Of a stretch of 5,056 bases of DNA, positions 1 through 5,056 are shown piece after piece (within the stretch, counting starts at the first letter, position 1; each line of letters opens with the position of its first letter). The DNA is from Mycobacteriaceae bacterium (GTDB lineage: Bacteria; Actinomycetota; Actinomycetes; Mycobacteriales; Mycobacteriaceae). The translations under genes and the position numbers were made by a program. The notes beneath the pieces were generated by a model. That model was not told the DNA's origin, made no database searches, and was given only the letters and a program-made list of their open reading frames with translations. The DNA is taken from assembly GCA_013362555.1 (NCBI GenBank), contig JABFVX010000452.1, positions 1 through 5,056 on the forward strand. The letters run 5' to 3'.

Positions 1-42
1 GGTCGCGACCCGCGCGGCCGCGCCGGCCGGGGACGGAACTGA
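1..42 (+). CDS. Possible C-terminal end of a plus-strand gene (partial, 13 codons)
   Basis: Read in frame 1 the sequence gives 13 residues, GRDPRGRAGRGRN, then TGA at 40-42, directly against the left arm of the hairpin that starts at 43. Eleven of the 13 codons end in G or C. A stop codon touching a terminator-like hairpin is the same arrangement as at the P450 end of the window, which is why I record it. The Arg/Gly-rich tail has no recognisable domain, and the other two plus-strand frames stay open through the hairpin, so this may be chance. Function unknown. Confidence 0.3.
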   Translation, partial: GRDPRGRAGRGRN

Positions 43-97
43 CTTCCTGGATGACCCGTGGAGTGCGTCGGGCGCACTCCACGGGTCATCCAGGAAG
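43..97. terminator. Perfect 25-bp inverted repeat, probable bidirectional terminator
   Basis: The left arm (43-67) and right arm (73-97) are exact reverse complements, with a 5-base loop TCGGG (68-72). It lies 14 bp beyond the stop of the minus-strand gene ending at 112 and directly after a possible plus-strand stop at 40-42, so it could end transcription from both sides. There is no U-tract on either side, which is common for actinobacterial hairpin terminators. The core ATGACCCG-N4-GTGCGTC is shared with the hairpin at 4772-4822, so it may belong to a repeated palindrome family. Confidence 0.75.
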
Positions 98-111
98 GGC
101 TTGGGCGGGAT

Positions 112-642
112 TCAGGACGGCGGCAGCGGCCGCGCCGCGCCGACGGCGGCGCCGATCAGCGCACCCGCGGCGCCGCCGAGCACGATGTCCTTCGCGCAGT
201 CGAAGGGCAGCAGCGGTATCGAGAACACGCCGAGGAACATCCACAGCACCGCGCCGCCCGCGACGCAGGCGATGACCGCTCCCCCGACCGCACCGCCCAC
301 CATTGCCGCCGCCATGCTCTCCGCGCGTCGCGGCGCCACACCGACCGATCGCAGGTGCGCGACGATCTGGGCCTCGTTCGCCGCACTCGCGGTATTGACC
401 TGCCGCACCGGTTCCGCGGGCACGAAAGGCGGCAGCGCGACCACCAAGTCGCCGAACCGCAGAGCGGACGGCGTTATGGGAATGGCCGGCGCCGAGCTGG
501 GCCGAGGCGGGACAGGAGGCGGCGGTTTGTTGCCCTCCGCCGCGGCGGGCCCGGCCGCGGCGACGAGGACCGCGCCCGACAGCGCGGCCGCCGCAACAGC
601 CGCCCGACAGCTTTCGATGCCACCCCATCGCGCCACCCGCAC
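112..642 (-). CDS. Small exported protein with glycine-zipper-like hydrophobic C-terminus, function unknown
   Basis: A 176-residue protein of no family I can name. Residues 13-35 form an Ala-rich export signal ending in an A33-A34-A35 site. A Pro-rich linker (40-48, PPPPVPPRP) and a mostly polar middle follow. The C-terminal third is hydrophobic: about 110-146 with repeated GG pairs (G116-G117, G120-G121, G129-G130), then 153-170 with glycines every 3-4 residues. This suggests membrane insertion or helix packing. C126 and C149 are the only cysteines after the signal. The start is GTG at 642. No Shine-Dalgarno is visible, and GTG at 636 is an alternative. It lies 27 bp after the acyltransferase stop and in the same frame, so it is probably the last gene of the operon and translated by reinitiation. 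The signal peptide and the hydrophobic pattern support this frame over the overlapping minus-strand frame at 86-628. Role inferred only as an envelope protein. Confidence 0.75.
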   Translation of the reverse strand: MRVARWGGIESCRAAVAAAALSGAVLVAAAGPAAAEGNKPPPPVPPRPSSAPAIPITPSALRFGDLVVALPPFVPAEPVRQVNTASAANEAQIVAHLRSVGVAPRRAESMAAAMVGGAVGGAVIACVAGGAVLWMFLGVFSIPLLPFDCAKDIVLGGAAGALIGAAVGAARPLPPS

Positions 643-669
643 AACGCTATCAGACGGAGCGGTATCGGA

Positions 670-1923
670 TCACGGTGTCGCAAAACTGGATTCGCTGTGC
701 GATCGAACAGGCGACCGCCGGGCGAAGCGGCGCATGACGGGGACGTCGACCCAGCGGTAGACGGCCGCCGCCGCTGCCAGCGACAGCGCCGCGCACACCG
801 CTGTCCATCCCAGCCATCCCGCGAAACCGAAGCGGTGGCCGCCGATCCCGTATCGCGTGACCACGACCATGACCGGAAACTGGATCAGGTAGAACGCATA
901 CGAGACGTTGCCCAGCCACACCATCCGCGGCGAGGCGTTCAGTCCGCGGATGCCTGCCAGGTCGCGGGCCGCCATCGTAGCCACGACGACCGTCATCGGG
1001 CCCGCCAGCAGCGCCGACATCTTGTAGTTCACCGGCACGACCCAGGTGGCGGCGTACGCCGCGGCGAGCGCGGCGAGCGGCAGCGTCATAGCGACCGGGC
1101 GCCAGCGGTTTTCACTGACCATGCGGGCGGCGAGAACTCCGAGGAAGAACTCCGGCAGCCGCGAGAGCGGGAAGTAGTAGCTCAGCCAGTAGGCGGGCTG
1201 GACCGGAATGTCGGGTTGGCGGAACCACGCGGGCGACGCGTGCAGTTCGAAGTTCGGCGAAGTGTCGCCGGGCACGAGCCGCGGCGCGAAGGCGTTCGCG
1301 ATCCCCTTCGGCCCCGGCGCCCACAGGAAATAGGCGGTGTGCAGCGCCAGTATCGCGAGCAGCAGCCCGCCGAGCCACCACAGCACCCGGTCGCCGCGGA
1401 TGCGCCGCACCAGCGGCAGCAGCACCGGGAAACTCGCGTAGAAGAGCACCTCCGCGCACAGCGACCACGACGGCACGTTCAGCCCGCCGAGCGTCGTCGA
1501 TTTCGGCGCCCAGGTGTGGACCAGAAACAGGTTGGGCAGCCACACCACCAGCCGGTGCAGCGGCACGCTCGCCAAGCAGATGAACGCGACCGCCGCCACC
1601 AGGTGCGTCGGGAAGATCTTGAGCATCCGACGCCGGTAGAAGCCCGATATCGAACCGCCCGCGGGGAACGACCAGTAGATGATGAAGCCGGACAGTATGA
1701 AGAAGAAGGTCACCCCGGCAGCGCCCAACTGCATCGGAATCCACCGGTGCAGAGTGGCGAACAGCTCCGACTTCTGGAACGGGTAGACCGGCAGGAACAC
1801 GACGGCGTGCAGCACGAATACCGCGAACGCCGCCCACCATCGGGCGCCGGTCAGCGACGGCAGGTCGGCCCGGCGCGGCGCCGGGCGCGACGCCGGGGCC
1901 TCGATGTCGTCGGCGGTGGTCAT
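670..1923 (-). CDS. Membrane acyltransferase, AT3 / OafA-like family
   Basis: A 417-residue polytopic membrane protein with roughly ten hydrophobic segments. Family hallmarks are clear: R28-X10-H39 in the first membrane helix (the Arg/His pair needed for acyl transfer in AT3 proteins), FFFILSGFIIYW at 73-84, FYRRRMLKIFP at 95-105, the W153-S-L-C-A-E158 region, a late RLPEFFLG segment, VSYAFYLIQFP near 345-360, and the closing RWVDVPVMRRF. AT3 enzymes transfer acyl groups, often acetyl, to surface glycans, peptidoglycan, lipids or antibiotics. The substrate here cannot be told. There is no C-terminal SGNH domain, but a separate exported SGNH hydrolase is encoded immediately upstream. ATG at 1921-1923 overlaps that gene's TGA by four bases (ATGA), so translation is probably coupled. 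No separate Shine-Dalgarno is evident. The frame stays open far upstream to 3138, but that extension is Arg-rich shadow sequence across the SGNH gene and was excluded. Confidence 0.93.
   Translation of the reverse strand: MTTADDIEAPASRPAPRRADLPSLTGARWWAAFAVFVLHAVVFLPVYPFQKSELFATLHRWIPMQLGAAGVTFFFILSGFIIYWSFPAGGSISGFYRRRMLKIFPTHLVAAVAFICLASVPLHRLVVWLPNLFLVHTWAPKSTTLGGLNVPSWSLCAEVLFYASFPVLLPLVRRIRGDRVLWWLGGLLLAILALHTAYFLWAPGPKGIANAFAPRLVPGDTSPNFELHASPAWFRQPDIPVQPAYWLSYYFPLSRLPEFFLGVLAARMVSENRWRPVAMTLPLAALAAAYAATWVVPVNYKMSALLAGPMTVVVATMAARDLAGIRGLNASPRMVWLGNVSYAFYLIQFPVMVVVTRYGIGGHRFGFAGWLGWTAVCAALSLAAAAAVYRWVDVPVMRRFARRSPVRSHSESSFATP
1920..1923 (-). other. ATGA stop/start overlap between SGNH hydrolase and acyltransferase
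   Basis: On the minus strand the four bases ATGA hold the ATG of the acyltransferase and the TGA of the SGNH hydrolase. This is a classic translational-coupling junction and fits co-expression of the two proteins at a fixed ratio. Confidence 0.9.
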
Positions 1924-2870
1924 CGGGCGCCGCCGGTGAGCAGCTGCCGCAAGCCCGCCGCGATCGCGGCGTCGCTGCGCTGAATGGGATGCAGCGGCTC
2001 GCCGCGCCAGTCGCTGCGCGGATCGAGGTAGCCCGCAATCCACGGCTGGGGCGAACACAGCCCGTGACCGGCTGTCGCCGCCCGCGTGTCGAAGAACTCC
2101 ACGCCCAGAATGCGCGCGGCATCGCGCTGAGCGGCGTCCATCCGGTCCCACAGCTGCACCATCGCGCCTGCCCGCGGCTGCACCGCCGACGCGCCCCCGA
2201 TGTTCACGCACCACTGCTGCGCGCCTGTCGGAGCCGTCTCCGGGTACCCCACGAGCACGATCCGCGCCTGCGGCGCGATGTAGTGCAGATACACCACGAC
2301 GGCACGGAGCCGCTCGGCGTAACGCGGGCCGTCGAGTCCGCGGTAGTCGGCCGCCCTGCCCTGGGCCGCGGCCTCCGGACCGCAGCCGCGCACCATGTCC
2401 AGCACACAATCGGCGTAAGTCTGCCGCAGCCGAAGGTCGTTGTCGCCCCAGGCGTCGTTGATGCCCGCCTGGATCAACACCGCCTTCGTCCGCGGACCGA
2501 ACGCGCCCCGGGCGACGGCGCGGTTGGTCTGGTGCACGACCGTCACGCCGGGCCCGGTGACCAAGGCCCCGCCCCGGCACGACACATCCACGACATCGCC
2601 TGCCGCCGACGATCCCGAAGCGGTCAGGCCCAGCGACTGCCCCAGCTGCGTCGGCCACGAGGTCGGGGCGTGCGGACAGTCCGACTGCACATCCGGCTTG
2701 CGGCCCGGACGCAGGTCCCCCAGCGCCGTCTCCAAAGTCCCGTTCGCGGTGTACGAATCTCCCATCACCACGAGCGACTTGCCCTCGGCCGCTTCGGGTT
2801 CGGCTGCCGACACGCCTGGCGACAGCGCCATCGCGACGGCCGCCGCCACTGCGGGCAGCACCATCCTCAT
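1920..2870 (-). CDS. Secreted SGNH/GDSL-family hydrolase (esterase/lipase-like)
   Basis: A 316-residue exported protein. Residues 1-22 form a signal peptide ending V-S-A. SGNH blocks follow in order: G37-D38-S39 with S39 the probable nucleophile, a block II glycine in SCRGG (about G100), G136-I-N138-D139 (block III), and H294 in the final block. The position three before the histidine is E291 (E-P-L-H), where the family usually has Asp. Six cysteines fall as C65/C98, C155/C163 and C221/C272. This spacing resembles the three-disulfide actinobacterial secreted SGNH lipases/esterases such as the Streptomyces rimosus lipase, as does the HGLCSPQPWI stretch (269-278). It should hydrolyse or transfer acyl esters outside the membrane. 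Substrate unknown. The neighbouring AT3 suggests work on an acylated envelope molecule. The start is ATG at 2870, and M3 at 2864 is an alternative. It begins 12 bp after the lipoprotein stop, with no clear Shine-Dalgarno. Confidence 0.92.
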   Translation of the reverse strand: MRMVLPAVAAAVAMALSPGVSAAEPEAAEGKSLVVMGDSYTANGTLETALGDLRPGRKPDVQSDCPHAPTSWPTQLGQSLGLTASGSSAAGDVVDVSCRGGALVTGPGVTVVHQTNRAVARGAFGPRTKAVLIQAGINDAWGDNDLRLRQTYADCVLDMVRGCGPEAAAQGRAADYRGLDGPRYAERLRAVVVYLHYIAPQARIVLVGYPETAPTGAQQWCVNIGGASAVQPRAGAMVQLWDRMDAAQRDAARILGVEFFDTRAATAGHGLCSPQPWIAGYLDPRSDWRGEPLHPIQRSDAAIAAGLRQLLTGGAR

Positions 2871-2882
2871 CCGCGCCCGGGC

Positions 2883-3221
2883 TCAGTAGCCGGAGCGCGG
2901 CTCGAACCCCGGATCCGGCAGTGTCGGAGCGGACTTCGGAGCCGATTTCACCGACGGGACCGCGATGCTGCCCGGCGCCTTCGGCGTCGATTCGAGCGGC
3001 AGGTCCAGCGTCGGGGCCTGGGGCACCGTGATGACGGGCCGCGACGAGGTGGTCGCGGGGGGCGACGTGCTCGCCGCCGTCGTGTTCACTGCCTGTGTCG
3101 TGCTGGGCGCGGGTGCGGTCGCCGTGTCGTCGCCGCATGCCGACAGCGCGGCTGCCGCACCGAGCGTCGCGGCCGCGAGGGCCGCCCGTGAAATCCCCCG
3201 CCTGTTACGGCCTGCTATCAC
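2883..3221 (-). CDS. Thr/Pro/Ser-rich lipoprotein, function unknown
   Basis: A 112-residue probable lipoprotein. Its signal has twin arginines (R7-R8 in NRRGISR), a hydrophobic Ala/Leu core and a lipobox L-S-A-C, with C29 as the predicted lipidated residue. The RR-x-I pattern makes Tat export possible. The mature part is low-complexity, with Thr/Ser/Pro/Ala runs to about residue 65, then short Pro-containing segments with VITVPQAP and SAPKSAPTLP. No catalytic domain is visible. I chose GTG at 3219-3221 because a strong GGAGG lies 7 bases upstream. An in-frame GTG at 3242 would add seven residues but would place the Shine-Dalgarno inside the gene. It is the first gene of the minus-strand operon, 12 bp ahead of the SGNH hydrolase, so it may tether or present that envelope machinery. 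The role is inference. Confidence 0.82.
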   Translation of the reverse strand: MIAGRNRRGISRAALAAATLGAAAALSACGDDTATAPAPSTTQAVNTTAASTSPPATTSSRPVITVPQAPTLDLPLESTPKAPGSIAVPSVKSAPKSAPTLPDPGFEPRSGY

Positions 3222-3228
3222 CGTGTTA

Positions 3229-3233
3229 CCTCC
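3229..3233 (-). promoter_or_regulatory. Shine-Dalgarno GGAGG that sets the lipoprotein start
   Basis: GGAGG on the minus strand is followed by 7 bases and then GTG (3221-3219). This is near-ideal spacing and favours the shorter lipoprotein over the version starting at 3242. Confidence 0.75.
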
Positions 3234-3242
3234 AGAGTTCAC

Positions 3243-3267
3243 CAGCGGGGAAACACTCGCCCCGCTG
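3243..3267. repeat. 8-bp inverted repeat upstream of the lipoprotein operon (operator or leader hairpin)
   Basis: CAGCGGGG (3243-3250) and CCCCGCTG (3260-3267) are perfect reverse complements, separated by the 9-base loop AAACACTCG. The element sits 21 bp upstream of the lipoprotein GTG and just before its Shine-Dalgarno. It could therefore be a leader-RNA hairpin affecting translation, or a DNA dyad bound by a regulator. Which of the two cannot be decided from sequence. Confidence 0.45.
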
Positions 3268-3407
3268 TCCCCCCAATTCGTTCGGTCGCGGCCGCGCGTT
3301 ACACCGCATCGCCGCCGCGGGATCCAGGGAAACCCCGCACGACCTCGGGATTAACCCAAATAACTAGTCCTGCTACGCATTTCGGCTGAAGCGGCTTTAC
3401 TGGAGGC

Positions 3408-4766
3408 ATGGCTACCCTGTCCGCCGCCGTGCGTGAACCCGCTCCACTGCTCCCCGGCCGCCTCCGCAACACGAGGCAGTTCATTTCCGAACCTATCGGC
3501 TTCTTTACCGCGGCGACCGCGCGGCGCGGCGACGTCTTCCGCTTCCAGCTGGTCAACGCGACACTGGTCGGACTGACCCACCCGCGCCACATCAAGCGCG
3601 TCCTGCAGGACCGCCAGGCCAACTTCGTCCGCGACACCCAGATGTACGACATCATCGAACCGTTCGTGGGGCGGGGACTGGCCACGATCGCCGACCACGA
3701 CCGCTGGCGGCGCAATCGCCGGATTGCCCAGCCTGCGTTCGACCACAAGAAGCTCGACACGCTGGCCGAGATCATGGCGTCCGAAGTCTCGGCGCTGTGC
3801 GACGAGTGGGCCGGGCACGCGCGCGCCGGTCGGCAGGTCGACCTCGTGGAGCAGATGAGCCTGCTTACCCTGCGGATCGTCGTGCGGTCGCTGTTCGGGC
3901 TGGAGCCGAACGGTCCCGAAGTGGCAGGCTTCGCCCACGCGGCCAAGCAGGCGAACGCCGAGCTGGGGCGGTTCGTGCGGATGCCGCTGGTGCCCTTGTC
4001 CGTCCCGACGCCGAGCCACCGCCGTTTCTGGCGGGCGATCCGGGACATGGATGCCATCGTCTACGGAGTCATCAATCGGTTGCGCGACACCGACAGCGAA
4101 GGCCTGCTGTCGATGTTCATGCGCGCGGCCGACCCCGACACCGACGAGCGCATGACCGACCGCGAGCTCCGCGACGAGGTGGTCACCATGCTGTTCGCGG
4201 GCCACGAAACCAGCTCATCCGCGCTGACCTCGGCACTGCTGCTGTTGCAGGCGCACCCGGACGTGCGCGAGCGCCTGCGCGCCGACGTCGACGCCACCCT
4301 CGGCGGACGGCCCGCCACCGCTGCCGACCTGCCCGCCCTCCCCTTCGGCAGGCAGGTCCTCGAGGAGGTCCTGCGCCTGCGCCCGCCTGCCTGGATGGGC
4401 CAGCGGAGCGCCGTAGCCGACGACGAGATCGGGGGTTACCTCGTCCCGGCGGGCACGACAGTCATGTACAGCTACTACCACGCCCATCGCAATCCCGAAT
4501 GCTGGGAGCGCCCAGAGGATTTCAATCCCAACCGTTTCGCGGACAAGACCGTGGCCCGAGACCGCAACATCTACCTGCCGTTCGGCGCGGGCGGGCACCT
4601 GTGCATCGGCCAAGCCTTCGCCATGATGGAGATGCAGCTCGCGCTGGCTGCCATCACGGCCCGATTCGAGGTGACCATCCCCGACCCCGACTACACGCCG
4701 ATGTCCGCGCTCACTCTCAACGCCAAGTACCCGGTACTCGCGACACTCACCGAACGCGCCGGCTGA
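3408..4766 (+). CDS. Cytochrome P450 monooxygenase
   Basis: A complete 452-residue P450 with no membrane anchor, so probably cytosolic. Motifs in order: helix-C W100-R-R-N-R104 (haem-propionate contact), I-helix A264-G-H-E267-T268 (oxygen activation), K-helix E320-V-L-R323, the W366...P374-N-R376-F377 region, and the haem loop F392-G-A-G-G-H-L-C399-I-G401, with C399 the haem-iron thiolate. The AGHET helix and the sequence after the cysteine (QAFAMMEMQLALA) look more like the CYP102/CYP4/CYP110-type group than the camphor-type CYP101. This is a by-eye judgement. It should hydroxylate a hydrophobic substrate (fatty acid, terpene or similar) using electrons from a ferredoxin/reductase encoded elsewhere, since none is in the window. 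The start is ATG at 3408. GGAGG lies only one base before it, unusually close. No other in-frame start is better supported. Transcribed away from the envelope operon and ending 5 bp before a hairpin. Confidence 0.96.
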   Translation: MATLSAAVREPAPLLPGRLRNTRQFISEPIGFFTAATARRGDVFRFQLVNATLVGLTHPRHIKRVLQDRQANFVRDTQMYDIIEPFVGRGLATIADHDRWRRNRRIAQPAFDHKKLDTLAEIMASEVSALCDEWAGHARAGRQVDLVEQMSLLTLRIVVRSLFGLEPNGPEVAGFAHAAKQANAELGRFVRMPLVPLSVPTPSHRRFWRAIRDMDAIVYGVINRLRDTDSEGLLSMFMRAADPDTDERMTDRELRDEVVTMLFAGHETSSSALTSALLLLQAHPDVRERLRADVDATLGGRPATAADLPALPFGRQVLEEVLRLRPPAWMGQRSAVADDEIGGYLVPAGTTVMYSYYHAHRNPECWERPEDFNPNRFADKTVARDRNIYLPFGAGGHLCIGQAFAMMEMQLALAAITARFEVTIPDPDYTPMSALTLNAKYPVLATLTERAG

Positions 4767-4771
4767 ACCCC

Positions 4772-4822
4772 TCCAGAATGACCCGCGACGTGCGTCAGAC
4801 GCACGTCACGGGTCATTCTGGA
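4772..4822. terminator. 23-bp inverted repeat, probable bidirectional terminator between P450 and globin
   Basis: The left arm (4772-4794) and right arm (4800-4822) pair with a 5-base loop TCAGA and a single mismatch, C4786 opposite A4808. It begins 5 bp after the P450 stop and lies 30 bp past the globin stop on the other strand, so it sits exactly where convergent transcripts should end. In minus-strand RNA the mismatch becomes a G-U wobble, so the stem is fully paired only in that direction. The core is shared with the hairpin at 43-97. Confidence 0.75.
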
Positions 4823-4852
4823 AAGCCGAGACCCGTCGACGCCTGCGAACGC

Positions 4853-5056
4853 TCACCAATTCCAGTGCGGGACTGCCCGAATGGGGTGCAGCTGATCGTC
4901 GGTTTCGGCGTGCGAGTTCTGCTGGGCGACTTGCGCGCCGAACTCGACGTGCTCGCGCACGGCCGCCCGGAACTTCTCGTCCGCGGGCAGCCCGGCCTCG
5001 TCCAGCGACTCCAGATACACCTCGACGAAGCGCTGCCGCTGACGATCGGTGATCTT
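4853..5056 (-). CDS. Probable group II truncated haemoglobin, C-terminal part (partial)
   Basis: The last 67 residues of a minus-strand gene whose start lies beyond the right edge; stop TGA at 4853-4855. The visible part reads as two globin helices: ITDRQRQRFVEVYLESLDEAG, written here as ITDRQRQRF then VEVYLESLDEAG, followed by LPADEKFR, then AAVREHVEFG-AQVAQQNS, and a Pro/Trp-containing tail LHPIRAVPHWNW. From memory this matches the C-terminal half of actinobacterial group II truncated haemoglobins, which bind O2 or NO, with the G helix, H helix and an aromatic PxW tail. The position that I align with the conserved G8 Trp is Phe here. The haem-binding distal and proximal regions lie outside the window, so the assignment rests on this tail only. 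It is convergent with the P450 and shares a terminator with it. Confidence 0.65.
   Translation of the reverse strand, partial: KITDRQRQRFVEVYLESLDEAGLPADEKFRAAVREHVEFGAQVAQQNSHAETDDQLHPIRAVPHWNW

Larger units (their letters stand above)
3222..3407. promoter_or_regulatory. Divergent intergenic region between the envelope operon and the P450 gene
   Basis: This 186-bp stretch must hold promoters for both directions. It contains the GGAGG of the lipoprotein, the inverted repeat at 3243-3267, a 10-bp palindrome CGCGGCCGCG at 3287-3296, and one conspicuously AT-rich patch at 3350-3366 (ATTAACCCAAATAACTA), about 40-60 bp upstream of the P450 ATG, where a promoter is most likely. I found no convincing -35/-10 pair on either strand. 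A weak TTTACT at 3396-3401 has a -10-like position for a leaderless P450 transcript. Confidence 0.4.

Noticed and set aside
58..1983. Plus-strand open frame of 641 codons opposite the acyltransferase and exported protein
   Set aside because: The translation is Arg/His/Gln-rich with no domain, as expected for the antisense shadow of GC-rich genes. The minus-strand proteins have clear signal peptides and family motifs.
1924..3138. N-terminal extension of the acyltransferase frame, which would make an 822-residue protein
   Set aside because: The extra residues are Arg/Gly-rich, without motifs, and overlap the well-supported SGNH gene in another frame. The AT3 domain starts naturally at ATG 1923.
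1989..3191. Plus-strand open frame of 400 codons opposite the SGNH and lipoprotein genes
   Set aside because: Arg/His-rich, no family features, antisense to two genes with strong evidence.
3287..3296. Palindrome CGCGGCCGCG as an operator
   Set aside because: A 10-base GC palindrome is expected by chance in sequence this GC-rich, and nothing else marks it as a binding site.
3351..4205. Minus-strand open frame of 284 codons inside the P450 gene
   Set aside because: Antisense to conserved P450 motifs, and its composition is typical of a shadow frame.
3408..5056. P450 and globin as one functional haem-protein cluster
   Set aside because: They are convergent and separated by a terminator, so co-expression is not supported. 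Adjacency alone is not evidence.

Overview
The window is very GC-rich throughout, with GTG starts, alanine/arginine-rich proteins and codons that strongly favour G or C in the third position. That points to a high-GC actinobacterium. The lipoprotein and secreted-enzyme types and the mix of genes suggest the Mycobacteriales, most likely Nocardia or a close relative. The genus is an inference from style, not from a marker gene.

Layout. Bases 1-42 may hold the last 13 codons of a plus-strand gene. A perfect 25-bp hairpin (43-97) follows. Four minus-strand genes then fill 112-3221 and look like one operon, read right to left: a Thr/Pro-rich lipoprotein (GTG 3221, stop 2883), a secreted three-disulfide-type SGNH/GDSL hydrolase (2870-1920), an integral-membrane acyltransferase of the AT3 (OafA-like) family (1923-670) and a small exported protein with a glycine-zipper-like hydrophobic C-terminus (642-112). 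The gaps are 12 bp, a 4-bp ATGA overlap, and 27 bp. A divergent intergenic region (3222-3407) carries a second, smaller hairpin. It separates the operon from a plus-strand cytochrome P450 (3408-4766) with all family motifs intact. The P450 ends 5 bp before a third hairpin (4772-4822), and converging on it from the right is the C-terminal part of a probable group II truncated haemoglobin (4853-5056, open at the window edge).

How the genes work together. The operon reads as a cell-envelope module. The AT3 protein should move acyl groups across or at the membrane, the SGNH enzyme is exported and should transfer or hydrolyse acyl esters outside, and the lipoprotein and glycine-zipper protein are small envelope partners of unknown role. 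In many bacteria AT3 and SGNH domains are fused in one polypeptide. Here they are separate but translationally coupled. The P450 and the globin are both haem proteins but are convergently transcribed, so a shared pathway is not implied.

The most notable non-coding signal is that the two large hairpins (43-97 and 4772-4822), about 4.7 kb apart, share the same core sequence and differ by mostly compensated changes. They look like two members of a repeated palindromic terminator family placed between convergent genes. I found no CRISPR array, tRNA, rRNA, insertion sequence or phage gene.
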